The notes: a model not told the origin generated them from the letters alone. A DNA stretch of 64,000 nucleotides from Gonocerus acuteangulatus (GCA_946811695.1 OX328125.1:37004734-37068733); one strand, 5' to 3'; positions 44,765 through 55,859 are shown, counted from the stretch's first letter. Made by a program: numbers and translations.

Positions 44765-45139
44765 TCAATAGAAAAGCCCGCCAGACGTAGGTTCACAAAG
44801 CACTTTCTACCACTAGAGGGACTGTATCCTGTTCCTGCGTTAGATCAAAATACGATAATATGAGGTTTTTTGTATTTATTACGTAGTGTAATAGGTACCG
44901 TCTGTAAATATAACTCTGGAAGCAAATTAATAATTGATCAGTTACTCATTACAGAATTAAAAGAGAACTATTCATGTTTTTATTTTATTTATGTAGGATA
45001 TTTTAAGCAAATTGTTCTGGAAAGCGGAACCTTCCGCCTATTCAAATAATATAATAAAATAAAAACGGTGGTAAACTACGACCTTATCACATCCTAGGAA
45101 TGCGTTTAGTAATGCAGCTCCTGCGTGACGGACTTATAA

Positions 45140-45900
45140 GTAACCTCAGATTTTTTTTCTTTATTCGATTACCATTTTAGTTGGATGAACAAAGCGGAAA
45201 AAATGCTGCTACGACGAACGAATCTAATTCTCGAAATGGAAAAGCGTTATATTGAATGGAGCTAGGACGGGATTGCGTGCGTAGATTCACTCTCTAGGAA
45301 CGGGTCGATTGTAGGAACAGTTCATAGTCCCTATGCCGATCAGATGTATAACTAGATATTGGGATTTAGGTGACAACCATAATCAAAATTGCCCATTTAT
45401 AAAGCTCGGATATATCGAACGCCGCTACCAACAATAACTCTGCGATAGCATCGTCATGCATCTTATACAAATCTATTTCCGCTTATTTCGTAGAATTGAA
45501 GTACATTAGCAGATTTACAATAAAATATATACACTAAATTGCAAGTAAAGTCATTGTACTTCGCATGGTCATGCTTGGTCGATTCCTGAATAATAATAGT
45601 AATTATATATATATCGAGTGAAACATAAATAATGACATCCATAACAAAAGTATAAGCATTTCGATTTACCAATTATACGCGCAGAAAGAAAAGAAAAGGA
45701 GAATCAAGAAAATCGACAGCTCAATAAAAATAATTATAATAATACATAAAAATGAGCACTCAGGCGGGAAAAGTACCAGAAAACCAGACGCTAGATAAAA
45801 CAATAGTAATTGTAAAAATATAGAAAAATGCATTCAATTAATTAAAAAAAAATTATTGCTTATTGATTTAAAATATGTTTAGTTCTAAACCGGTTTCCGC
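45140..45900. other. Non-coding stretch
   Basis: No recognisable feature; short frames only. Confidence 0.45.
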
Positions 45901-45929
45901 TAAACCGGATTGGTCTAATAAAACTACCT

Positions 45930-45933
45930 TTTC

Positions 45934-46027
<94 letters not shown>
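45930..46027. repeat. (CT)n(TA)n compound microsatellite
   Basis: CT run followed directly by TA run; the open frame across it is an artefact. Confidence 0.95.
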
Positions 46028-46029
<2 letters not shown>

Positions 46030-46052
46030 GCAAGGTGGTTCCTGAACCCACG

Positions 46053-46449
46053 TACAAAAAAAAAAAAAATCAGTCCCGTAACAGGCCACAAGGGCGCTGA
46101 GGGGCAGATACTTTAGAGGTATCTGACTCAAGACCATACGGCACACTAGGGAGATAGTGTGGTCAGTACTATGCTCCGGCCGCCTGACTTTCCCCTTTCG
46201 ACTGCTCCGTCATCAGCACCAAGGTACCTATTAATTTTTTTTTTTTTTTTTGCGTTTAACAGCGTATCAACGTTAGGGCTATTAACGCCGGGGGTACCTA
46301 TTAATAAATGATTTAAAGGCTGGGTTGGCCTAGGGACGGTCAGGGAGGCCGAATTCAACCCTTGAACGAGGATACTAGAAGAAAAAATCTTTAGTACTAT
46401 GCTCGGGATTTGAACTCAGGTCCTCCAGTATATGAGGCCTCCCCCCCGG
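46053..46449. mobile_element. Retroposon-like insertion with 12-bp duplication, itself interrupted
   Basis: GAACCCACGTAC is found at 46041-46052 and 46450-46461. The minus strand has a tRNA-like GGAGGACCTGAGTTCAAATC with a B box. Inside it, GGTACCTATTAAT is duplicated at 46223-46235 and 46295-46307 around a 59-base insert with an A-tail (minus) that resembles the last part of SINE-2. The position of the plus-strand A-run at the left edge does not fit a simple minus-strand SINE. Confidence 0.6.
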
Positions 46450-46469
46450 AACCCACGTACAACAAAAAC

Positions 46470-47430
46470 AAATAATTATGTGAACATTATTTTTTTTTAC
46501 CTGAAAAACACGCCAACTCCCACTCACTTGTACACCTACACAAACAGTTAAACATACATACACAAAAAAATGATACACATACAATAAATAACACTAGTAC
46601 TGACATACCCAATCGCTTTTAAGACGCTTGTATTTGATGAGTTTATACACTTTTTGATGGGTAGAACATTACGTGTGTTGATTTTCACAAAATAGTTCAG
46701 ATATTACGCGTGACAATTTATGTTATCAACCTTTGAGATGATTGGAGCTCAAATGTGGTTTTCTCTTCGTCACATGTGGACCTGTATATGTGGTTGAAAT
46801 GATTATTTCTGTAGGTAAGAGTAAAAACTTTAATGTCTTTTACATGGACTTATTCTTCAAAGGTTTAATATTTTTATGGGACAGGAAGATTATGCTGATA
46901 GCTGTGTTCCAATTTCGGACGATTATTAACGTGATTGACTTGGTCTGTCACTCTGATTAAACATCTAAAATGATAAAATATGCAGTAATCTGACGTGCAT
47001 AGTCTGCTTACAGATTCATAGATTGTATCAGGACAACTTTGGAATACGTAGTTTTGGCTTTAGACGTCCAATTAGGATAAGCTAATACGTCTCGTCATCG
47101 TCAGCTAGCTTGGCAGACACGCATTAGTACCAATGCCCTATTTAGGGAGGTTTGGAGGCCATCATTGTGTTGTGAAGGGATATAGTTCGTAAATTTAATA
47201 ACTGACAGGAAAACGTCATTCTACATTCGTTGGCTGAAATGGAACAATGGCGTTCTACCAGGGATGTTAATATGATTCATTGAATTCGCTGGAATGTGTT
47301 TATTTTTAGGTCATTTCAAACTGCTTAGGTCTTTTAGTTTTATAATTTATTTCCTCTAATATTTCCGTAAAATTTATGTATGTCATTTGCCACGTCTTAA
47401 CAACTATAAAAAAAATCAACATATTGTGGT
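46470..47430. other. Non-coding stretch
   Basis: A 72-codon frame (46742-46960) has no motif. Nothing else seen. Confidence 0.45.
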
Positions 47431-47439
47431 GTTGATAGT

Positions 47440-47765
47440 TAGCTGTCAAGGATATTAGCAATCGAATAGAATTGCCATTCGAATAGAATAGTTGGGATTC
47501 GGCTAGGAAAACATCAATACGATTTGGAAGGACGTTTTGGCTACCCTTTGGTAGCCTTCGTCAGCAATGAGTGCCGGATGGTAGAGAATGACCAAAGTTA
47601 GCAGTTAAGTGATCATGGTGAAAATATAGATGTTAATTAATTAATTTGTGACGAAGGCTATCAAAGAGAAGCCGAAACGTCCTTAATACAGATTTTTATA
47701 AAAATCGTATTGATGTTTTCTTAGCTGAATCCCAACTATTCCCTGACTGCCGAAGCAACGTATTA
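47440..47765. mobile_element. Foldback family A, copy 3
   Basis: Both arms are present: GGGATTCGGCTAGG and CATCAATACGATT left, inverted on the right. Hammerhead-like strings lie at 47532-47564 (minus; second box AAAAC instead of GAAAC) and about 47649-47680 (plus; first box GTGACGAA). Both are slightly decayed compared with copy 1. Confidence 0.75.
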
Positions 47766-47823
47766 AAATGAGCATGTCTTCCTATCCCATGTTCCTGCTA
47801 CCCCCTGCTATATTTAGTATTCC

Positions 47824-47827
<4 letters not shown>

Positions 47828-47902
<75 letters not shown>
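47828..47902. repeat. (TA)n microsatellite
   Basis: Two TA runs separated by a single phase slip. Confidence 0.95.
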
Positions 47903-47904
<2 letters not shown>

Positions 47905-47909
47905 TTGAG

Positions 47910-49430
47910 TACGTAAATAGTTTTTGTGAAAGGAATTTTTCAAACAGTGTATCATAGGGGCGTTTAAGACGTATTCAATCCAAAGTATTAACACGTAAAT
48001 GTTTCGCTATTAGCTTCCGTTAGTCTGTTAAACAAAAACGTTAGTTTAAAGCCAGCTTGAATATTGATTTTCGTGATAATATCGTCAAATATAATTCTTC
48101 TAGATAGACTATAGCGTTTTTTTGTGAAGCAGGTGTGATGAGAATATCAGACGCATCGAAACATTATGCCCGTAAGGTAGATTTTAATACGCTATCGTGT
48201 GGATCACTTAAGGGGGTTGTACACTTGGACACACGAGGCCTCCACGATAGTTTATTGAAGGAGTTGTTCTCCCTTCAAAATTTGACAAATATAGGAAATC
48301 AAATGTTGTTGAAAGTATCTGAAGGATATAGTTTCTGTCGAAAATTGAAAAATCGTCGGATATGATGTTCAGCGAATGACCAATCAATTTATGAAGCAGG
48401 TTTATCACATCAGACCGACAATCTACTCTCTTAAAAGTTTAAAAAACAATTTGGATACTAATAATAAGATTGTGTACAGTTGTTCATTTTTAAACAACCA
48501 AGCGATATTTTAGAGGCTGAGCAGATTAAACAGAAGACTGCGGAAGTCATTATCGGCTCACAAGCCGAGCGGAATATCTCACACGTGTAGCGAAAGTGAT
48601 TTCGGTAGAAATTTCAGCTTTGTGAAACATCTGGCGTAACAAAAGTTAAGTTAATGGTATAATAAAGGGTTCGGAGGCTTGGTTCAAGTTTGCAAGGAGC
48701 CTACCCAAGTTTGGAGGGCATATAAAGTGAATCTGTAGAGAGACAGCACCTGGGTTTATCTTGCTGATCCTTGCGGTCCGCGTGGACTTATTTAGGTCGG
48801 ATGGCTACTTTCCGCTAACCCCGAGGCCCTTGTCCTGCTTAATCTTAATGCCGTTAGTTGGGTCTCCTCCCTCCTCGCTATTTCCATAGTAACCCTTCCA
48901 GTCCCTCCTTTCCCTAGCAAGCGGAGGGCTTAATAAACAGAATAAGGCCAGGCTTAAATGAGTTTAATTCATGACGGGGAGGAGGGTTCCCTACCAAAGG
49001 TAAAGGCAGCTCTGTTTAGGAAATTAAAGTTTTTAGCCAAAACGTGGGAATGGACCTTTTTTAAGTGACATTTATTTGCCCTTCATGAAATGAATAGAAT
49101 TAATTAATTCGTAATAAGTTTGAGCATATTTAATTTTAATTTTGTGCCTAAAAATAATACGAAGAACGTTCTTTATAATACCTTTTATTTCTAACGACTT
49201 AGGGCTCTATGAACTTCTGTCAGCGTAGGGGTCTTGAAATCTTTTTTAACTTTATAACATGTATATGGCTGGTTAGCCGTATCGAATAGTCAATCTCTGA
49301 GACGTTTCTGCTCTCGCCAATATCAATCTATATAAAAACAGGAAAACAGCTGTTACAATTACATGAATTAAAGATAAATAGACTTCCAGTTTTGCAAACA
49401 CCACATGAATCCGATAACTTCTGATTTATA
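47910..49430. other. Non-coding stretch with a GC-richer block
   Basis: 48660-49020 is richer in G+C than most of the window (CTTGCGGTCCGCGTGGACTT, CTCCTCCCTCCTCGC) and shows no ORF, tRNA-like or repeat signature that I recognise. A 76-codon frame (48135-48365) has no motif. Confidence 0.4.
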
Positions 49431-49439
49431 ATAGCCATA

Positions 49440-49790
49440 TTTAAAATTTCCAAATTTTATTTTTATTTATATAATGCCATGAGAACTGAACACTGATTAC
49501 TGGCTCACGGTTATCTCATGCAAACGGCATACATACCAAGGTGCAGAGATTGCAACCAATTTCTTACAGTGAGGCACATACTGATAGACTGCAAACTGAG
49601 AGGCAGCCTACAGTCTATCAGTTTTTTTTTGTTTTCTTATTTCTTATTATTTTACATACATAATACATTTCTTTTAATATTGTGGTTTATTTTGTATTTA
49701 GGACTGGGATTGATTTTTAATGTCATAAAACATTTAAAAGAGACCATCGCCAAAGTTTCGGGACTCAAACAAATAAATAAATAATGCCAT
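49440..49790 (+). pseudogene. LINE C-terminal fragment with zinc knuckle
   Basis: The plus strand reads HGYLMQTAYIPRCRDC and FLTVRHILIDC (C-x2-C ... H-x4-C). After a T-rich insertion of about 90 bases, the tail NVIKHLKETIAKV follows. An inverted pair CCAAATTTTATTTTTATTTA / TAAATAAAAATAAAATTTGG (49451 and 49800) brackets it. Confidence 0.7.
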
Positions 49791-50197
49791 GATGATGACA
49801 TAAATAAAAATAAAATTTGGAAATATAAATACAGAAATGATAAAGCAGAGGTCAGTAAATGCATGAGATGTATGAAAAATGGGAGCATATTAATCTTGTA
49901 TTAGTGTATTTGAAGGGGTCGGGGCAAAATAGTGTCAAGCAACACTTTTAACAAAACTTATCTTTTTTTTTTTTTTTTTTTGTTTTTTTGTTTGTTTTAT
50001 GGCGTGTCAACCTTTTCGGTTATTAAGGCCATGTCTTTGAGAAGCGAGTAATCTGTGATGGTTTTAATCATCAAAGATTATTCGCGAACATATACATTCC
50101 CATTAATAAGCAGTATAATATTACATGAGTCTGATAATGCCAATAATTATTTTTAAATGAATCTTGTCAGGAGCCATTCTCTTCAATGAGCAGCATA

Positions 50198-51061
50198 TCA
50201 TTCAACTTCGGTGGTGATATTGATTTTAGTTATCTCCGGACTGATTAAATTTTGTTGATTAATTCTGCCGCTTCCAAAAAGTCTTGCTATTTGTTTGGGG
50301 TCATTGGCTAATATTTCATCAATTGAGTCTGGTAGTTGATGTTGTTCTTTTAAATTTTCATAAGCCCTGCAATTCGACAAAATATGCTTTACTGTGAGTT
50401 GCACATTGCACGACCCGCACACCGGAGGCACATACTTTGACATGAGGAAGGAGTGAGTGAGGTTTGTGTGACCTATTCTTAACCGGGTCAACACCACTTC
50501 TTTTCTTCTTGTCTCTTGGTTTGATGTTTTCCAAGGTTTAACACTTCTTTTAATTTCGCGAAGTTTATTCTCTCTCACCCCTTCCCAGTCTGCTTGCCAT
50601 GCAGCCCAAACCGCGGCCCCTGAACGTGCAATCATATTATTCTTTGGAACTTTATGCAGCGGTATACCCTCTCTAACTGCTCTCTTCGCCAAAGTGACTA
50701 CTTGCTCATTTTTATGAATACCACAGTGTCCGGGAATCCAGACAAAGGTCACTTTCTTTTTCAGTTGATATAATTTATGAATTGTTTTTAGTATATTTAT
50801 TACTTGTGGGTGCGTTGAGTATGGATCACCTATAGCAAGGAGAGCAGAAAGAGAGTCTGTGCATATTATGAGATGGGACTCTACTGTTGAACTGATATTT
50901 AGAGTTTTATCAATAGCAAGTAGCTCAGCTGTATAATTACTGGACACCGCCGGGAGAGCAAACATGTAAGATTCTGACGAGGTAAGTTCAGCTGCCCCAA
51001 CTCCAAGATTGTCTTTGGAGCCGTCCGTGTAAATTTCTTGTCCTTCAGCGAGTATGGTCAT
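50198..51061 (-). CDS. LINE RNase H plus zinc-knuckle ORF fragment
   Basis: 287 residues. RNase H residues: D in IYTDGSKDN, E in YTAELLAI, D in ICTDSLSAL, and where the last Asp is expected NEQVVTLAKRA has Val. The catalytic set is therefore incomplete, unlike the 24.7-kb copy. A WIPGHCGIHKNE loop is present. Then VLTRLRIGHTNLTHSFLM and the knuckle CGSC...VKHILSNC, and about 60 further residues to the natural end. The first Met is internal to the polyprotein. Confidence 0.75.
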   Translation of the reverse strand: MTILAEGQEIYTDGSKDNLGVGAAELTSSESYMFALPAVSSNYTAELLAIDKTLNISSTVESHLIICTDSLSALLAIGDPYSTHPQVINILKTIHKLYQLKKKVTFVWIPGHCGIHKNEQVVTLAKRAVREGIPLHKVPKNNMIARSGAAVWAAWQADWEGVRENKLREIKRSVKPWKTSNQETRRKEVVLTRLRIGHTNLTHSFLMSKYVPPVCGSCNVQLTVKHILSNCRAYENLKEQHQLPDSIDEILANDPKQIARLFGSGRINQQNLISPEITKINITTEVE

Positions 51062-51075
51062 TAATTTTCTGTATT

Positions 51076-51522
51076 CTATGAGAAATATGTAAGGGTCTGT
51101 GTTATTTTTTTTATACTTAGTGAGGGTGAACTTAATGCAAGGATGGGGTAATAACCAGGGCTGGACGAAATAGATTGATGATCTATTGCTGGTATAGTAG
51201 TATCAAGATCTAATAATAAATTGTGGACTCTTGAAGAATAAGATTTTAGTTTTAGGCGGTTTCTATGATTATTATTAAGATATTGGTTTAGGGGATGGTG
51301 TTGTGAAGCTCTAATTGTGAAATAGTAACAAAGCAACAGCTGATTTCTCCTGTACTGTAATGGGAGTTCTCCTGCTTCTACATACAGACTTGAGATAGGG
51401 CTCGATCGGAAAGCTCCGGTTGCAAGTCTAAGTCCGCTATGATGGACTGTGTCTAACTTCTTTAGTGTTCTACTTGATGCGGAGTCAAGCAACCGTAGTC
51501 CAATTTTGCTCTCATGAAACAT
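51076..51522 (-). CDS. LINE RT C-terminal/linker ORF fragment
   Basis: 148 residues, including LDSASSRTLKKLDTVHHSGL and ATGAFRSSPI, the thumb-side segment typical of these LINEs, then YLNNNHRNRLK. It lies just upstream of the RNase H frame, separated by a short frameshift. Confidence 0.7.
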   Translation of the reverse strand: MFHESKIGLRLLDSASSRTLKKLDTVHHSGLRLATGAFRSSPISSLYVEAGELPLQYRRNQLLLCYYFTIRASQHHPLNQYLNNNHRNRLKLKSYSSRVHNLLLDLDTTIPAIDHQSISSSPGYYPILALSSPSLSIKKITQTLTYFS

Positions 51523-52115
51523 TTATAGAAAAGTAGCATAGATGTACGGTCAGCTCCCCAAGAGGTAGTGCTTAAGCACTTAAGTAAGTCTAAATTTCGT
51601 AAGCAGCTTGCTTAGGCCAAGAATCTTAGCGCTGTCACTGGTTTTTACAGGTGTGTTTATATATAGACTTGGTCTATTATTTATTCTCCTGCGGGAGAAT
51701 AGTACACTAATTGTTTTATCCGTGGAGATTGTAAAACCTTTCTGTTTGAAACATAGGTTGATTGAATCTAAAGTTTTCTGGATGGTTGTGTGGCGTGAAT
51801 CAACGGATTTATCTGCGTAGTTATCACCAGATCATCAGCATATAGCATTGCTTTGACTGGATTTCCAATCTCTCGCAGAATATGGTTTATTGCTACAGAA
51901 AAGAGGAAAGCGCTAACTACACTTCCCTGTGGCACTCCATTCTCCTGAACAAAGGTGAAACTCCTAAAACTTATCTTTAGCTGCTATAGGTTGGATGTTA
52001 TGTGGGACTATCATTCAAACTCTCTATGCTACTTAATCTTGTTGCTGCTATATGCAGCTACAGTTAGGTTTTGTAAAAAATGTTGCTTGGCACTATTTTG
52101 CCCCGACCCCTTCAA

Positions 52116-52345
52116 TTGTTTTATGTGCTTTCCTTTTTTTAATATATCTTGATAATGGCCTAAGCCGTAACTTTTCAACCATTGACTACTTGTTACGGCT
52201 GGCCAGCCATATGCATGGTATACAAAGAAAATAAGAATTCAAGAACCCTACACAGGAAAAAGTTTATAGATTATGTATTTATTTATTTATAAGTGGCTCG
52301 CTCCTAAGGCGATTATACTCCTTAAAGATGGTAGTACCTGTAGGG
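52116..52345. other. Short non-coding stretch
   Basis: Nothing recognised. Confidence 0.4.
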
Positions 52346-52350
52346 TTTAA

Positions 52351-52611
52351 TGAACCAAAATTTTGATCAACATTCCTTTGTTAACCAGCAGAGCACGTCA
52401 ACCAGTTTTTTGTACGAAATTTCCAAACCTAAAAACGTGTATTTCCAGGCATAAAAACGCAATAACATAAGCACTACGATTTTTACGCGCGAATTTTTCC
52501 GAAACAACATGTTCCAGGTGACGGATTCTGATGGTTTACGAAATAGACTTTTCAAATCACATAGAGCATTTTTGTATAGGCTTTTACCGAAATCAGAATA
52601 TTATTGAAAAT

Positions 52612-52666
<55 letters not shown>

Positions 52667-52680
52667 GTCGTCGTTATAGG
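52351..52680 (+). repeat. R2 repeat, copy with (TA)n
   Basis: TTTGTTAACCAGC, ACTACGATTTTTACGCGCGA, CCAGGTGACGGATTCTG, TTTACCGAAATC and a (TA)n tract at 52617-52664 follow the same order as 59520-59758. Confidence 0.6.
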
Positions 52681-52699
52681 CGAGTTTCCTCCTTACTAG

Positions 52700-53210
52700 A
52701 AAGGGAGCATATTCACTAAAATATAATTTGACATGTGAGGTAAAACGTTATCTCTCATTTTTTCCACTTACATGAGTATTAAATGCCAATTTTGTTAACA
52801 TAAATGTTTCAAATAAATGAAACTATGAGCCGTTTGAATTATCTAATTCCGTTCCATGATTACAGGACATATTCAGTGGCTTACATAAACAACTAAATTA
52901 ACAAAATTAATATTGAATATCTCAGTAGCAACGTAGGATAATAGTAAAATGTTAACTAGTCAAATTCATCTGTCATAAATAAATAATTTGTTAAGCAAAG
53001 TTGAACTGGTAATTAGACAATAATTTGTCCCGAAGTTCAATTATATTAATTCATAATTTGTTATCATGAAATATATATTATAGTGTCTGGCTCGGGTCTA
53101 TTTGCCTGAAATTTATCTTGTTATGTTTTGACAGTAATTACCTATAATCATAGATGAAAAAAATTTATTAGTCTAAATATTAATATCATTTTTTAGAAAT
53201 AAATAAATTC
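52700..53210. other. AT-rich non-coding stretch
   Basis: Nothing recognised. Confidence 0.5.
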
Positions 53211-53239
53211 ACAAATGTAGAGGCTCCCATTTTTTAGTG

Positions 53240-53883
53240 CAGTGGAGAACAAGATTTGAAGTACTTTTTCAAAAAAACTGTCATAAGTGTAACTACAATA
53301 GCCAAATTACTTCGGAATGACAGTTCTACATCTATGTTTAAATGTTGGTATTAAATTATTGCTCTTGAATGCTTCCTTTGGTTTTCTTCACACTTTCGAC
53401 CTTCCATCTGACCCAAAAATGTTATATTTGACTCGTCTGAAAATATCGCCTTCTCTCAGAAACTGTCTGGTTTATTTAGGAACTTCTTAGCAAAATGCAG
53501 CCGCTCCTTCAGATTAACCATACTTATGAAGGGCTTTCTTCTGGCAATCCGACCCCTGAATCCTTCCTTCCTTAATGCATTTATAACAGTCTCTGACTAG
53601 GACTTGAATCCCATAGTCTCTATTTATTTCAATGGTCAATGATGTTGCACTTGTGTGAGAATCTTTGTTAATTTGAGCTAGGATGAGCCTCCTGTGGTGG
53701 CTCCAATTTTCTTGGCCATTCTGTTCGTGGTCTATATTCCAGATATTTTAAATCTCTATGCCTTTTGAGAACATAATGTGTTGTTGCGTGTGATTTATTT
53801 AATATTCAGCATTTTTTTCTAAGAGACAAGCCCTGCTTATGGTAGCAAACTATTAGCTCTCTTATATCACGGGAAATATGCAT
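53240..53883 (-). pseudogene. Tc1-like transposase pseudogene
   Basis: A DNA cut-and-paste transposase of the Tc1/mariner superfamily, acting in the nucleus at TA sites. Visible parts are the N-terminal HTH, the linker before the catalytic domain and the IFSDES block. Frameshifts and stops every 30-60 codons show long decay, and the last catalytic acid is missing. Confidence 0.75.
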
Positions 53884-54081
53884 TATAAAAAGAATCAGTC
53901 ACTCATAGACACAAGTAAACCTAATACTGGACCGGGAATTAAGGGAAGAGATAAGATTTATACACTCAAGACTTGAAATAGGCTACAATTGTGGTTGGTT
54001 GGCTGGTGAAGGTTCATCATAGTAAATAGGATGCAAAGCAGGTCAAACACCCCCACTGTTTTATTCCTTTAATCTAACAAA

Positions 54082-54111
54082 ACGTTTTCGAGGTCAGAAC
54101 CTCATCCTCAG
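54082..54111 (-). ncRNA. Hammerhead-like motif, foldback E, left arm
   Basis: Minus strand: CTGAGGAT, stem GAGGT/ACCTC with loop TCTG, GAAAACGTTTT. AACGTT is self-complementary, and TTT would be the cleavage triplet. Helix I is short and contains G-U pairs. Confidence 0.35.
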
Positions 54112-54215
54112 TATCCTCCTACAGCTCAGCGAGGTTCACTCGGACCTTCTTCCGACTGTACTCAGAGTATAGTCGGAAGAAGGTCCGAGTCAACCTCGCT
54201 GAGCTATATTGGATA

Positions 54216-54245
54216 CTGAGGATGAGGTTCTGACCTCGAAAACGT
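54216..54245 (+). ncRNA. Hammerhead-like motif, foldback E, right arm
   Basis: Identical to the left-arm string in the opposite orientation: CTGAGGAT, GAGGT/ACCTC, GAAAACGT. Confidence 0.35.
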
Positions 54246-54559
54246 TTTGTTAGATTAAAGGAATAAAACAGTGGAGGTGTTTGACCTGCTTTGCATCCTA
54301 TTTACTTGAAATAGGGGTTTAGTACAAAAAATAGGATTAATGTTTATATTATATGGAATCTTATTTGACATACATTTTTAAAATTATGATAAATTTAATA
54401 TTTATTTACTTATTATTGCAATAATTGCACTTGTATATGTTAAAAATGAAAAATGCTATACAAAGAACACTATTGCACATTTCTTGAATTCCTTTATTTG
54501 CATATGTTCCATTATATTTGGGTGTATGGAAACTTTTTTTGACTGAGTGTACATATGTA

Positions 54560-55180
54560 CACACCCACATTAAAGAAACGAAAGGATGAGTAACAGTTAT
54601 GATGCCCCCACTCCTAGCCCCTAAACAAAACTTACTACTCAACTTATTAGATCCTACAATAACAATCACTAGAACACCCAAACAATCGTTCATTAATTGA
54701 TAGCGATTAGTTTAATCAAAGGCTAACAAGAATAAAGCTGATATGATATTTAAATAAGATGACCTTTAAGAAATAAAAGAAACTAGGACCAATCGTTCCC
54801 CGTTTACCCACTATTTCTGTGGTAGTTCTATTCATAAGTCTAACAAACTGGTTTGAAGCCAGGAGCTTAGTAACTAGAAGTCAATAGCAACTTAAAAAAG
54901 GAAAATCAACCGTTGACGCTATAAATAAACTTGCAACAGAAATATCTAGGAATGTTGACTGTAAATACAAATTTATTACTTTTTCGACTTATCAAAAGCC
55001 TTCGATCTAATCGGTAAGGAGACTCATTTGTAAAAATGGATCAACGTTTTTCGCCATTAACTGTCTTCTTTCTAGCCTTTCTGACTGCAAGCTGAATGTA
55101 TGTATGTATTTTGAAGGATGATTTTTTTTTAATGTGTATCATGTTGATTCACTAGAGTGTTCTTTCTGTTTTCTAATATT
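54560..55180. other. Non-coding stretch
   Basis: Nothing recognised. Confidence 0.45.
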
Positions 55181-55186
55181 TAACTA

Positions 55187-55372
55187 GGACGCCCAGTGGC
55201 TGTGAGTGTGAGCACTTCTGATCTTATTGTCATGGGGTCGATTCCCACGTGAAGTGGTGGCTTTTGTTTTGAAAAAATGAATAGGCATCATGCCTACCTT
55301 GACTAGGAACGTTTGGTAACCTGTAGATAGCTCGTCTCAAAAATTAAATAAATAACTAATGTCCAATCTGAA
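55187..55372 (+). mobile_element. SINE-1 copy, diverged
   Basis: GGACGCCCAGTGGCTGTGAG (A-box region), GGGTCGATTCCCAC (B box), GGTGGCTTTTG, GGCATCATGCCTACC, GTAACCTGTAGATAGC and a tail related to AATAATAAATGGACG. Confidence 0.8.
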
Positions 55373-55859
55373 AAACAATTAAATGGATAGTAATAATTTC
55401 CTATACAATTAACATACGAGGATAAGTGTTCGTAATTAATCTATTGAAAGAGATGTATTATCAAAATGTAGAATTACAAATAATATATATATAATGGGGC
55501 TTTCATTAAATTACAAATACCGGGCCACTTTCTACTCAATATGCGCAGCAAATGTATAATTAATGTAAAACGTGTCCTTTAAAATTCACGTGAATCCAGT
55601 TAGTAGTATTGAGGAACCGTAAATTGGTTCACAGTATAGGGAGGCTGGTCCTGCAATGTTTCTGTTATATTTACACAATATATTTAACGTTGGTTAAGTT
55701 CTCGAACAGAAACGGAAAGAATGTTGGCTCGAATATATTTTGATGTTCATGTTTTAGTAATTTCTAGAGATGATATCTTCTAGATTCTGAAAATTACCCT
55801 CATTGAATTTTTTAATATGAATATATTTATTTATACAAATATATTTACGTGAGTGCGTG

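Larger units (their letters stand above)
43812..45135 (+). repeat. R1-containing repeat block, long copy
   Basis: Homologous to 7956-8535, but retaining about 690 bases in the middle with the R1 tandem units and a SINE-2. It includes a small palindrome CTACTAGGTAGGATC/GATCCTACCTAGTAG (43877-43914) and (TA)n(TG)n at 43940-44006. Near the right end, 45030-45050 is a terminal piece of foldback D. Confidence 0.8.
49966..51965 (-). mobile_element. 5'-truncated LINE: RT end, RNase H, zinc knuckle, 3' UTR, A-tail
   Basis: AAAACTTATCTTT flanks it at 49953-49965 and 51966-51978. On the minus strand it enters inside RT (LREIGNPVKAMLYADDLVI at about 51840), continues through the RT C-terminal region with HPLNQYL (51076-51522) and RNase H (50198-51061), then the 3' UTR and A-tail (plus T-run from 49966). 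Stops are few. The RT frame has a stop after PSRKL (about 51790). Confidence 0.9.
49911..52115. mobile_element. Small TIR element containing an inserted LINE
   Basis: GAAGGGGTCGGGGCAAAATA ... CAAGCAACA at 49911-49960 is inverted at 52062-52113. Without the LINE (49966-51965) and one copy of its 13-bp target duplication, the element would be about 190 bases long, a MITE-sized unit with no coding. Confidence 0.7.
53983..54303. mobile_element. Foldback element family E, inside the Tc1-like relic
   Basis: Arms of about 135 bases, almost perfect (AGTAAATAGGATGCAAAGCA ... ACCTTCTTCCGACT), around a 15-base loop. ACTTGAAATAGG lies at 53971-53982 and again at 54304-54315, a 12-bp target duplication. 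A tail of about 38 bases (CTACAATTGTGGTTGGTT ...) exists only on the left. High arm identity suggests it is one of the younger foldbacks. Confidence 0.8.
53215..54549 (-). mobile_element. Tc1-like transposon relic, split by foldback E
   Basis: The 5' end (minus) is the TIR-like CACTCAGTCAAAAAAAGTTT ending at 54549, with TA next to it. The transposase starts at 53883 with MHISRDIRELIVCYHKQGLS (helix-turn-helix). It continues NALRKEGFRGRIARRKPF and LKERLHFAKKFLN, then IFSDES with the second catalytic Asp, then degenerates. The DDE third residue and the left TIR are not found, so it is 3' truncated. Several stops (for example after KKC and PDSF). Foldback E lies between TIR and start codon. Confidence 0.8.
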
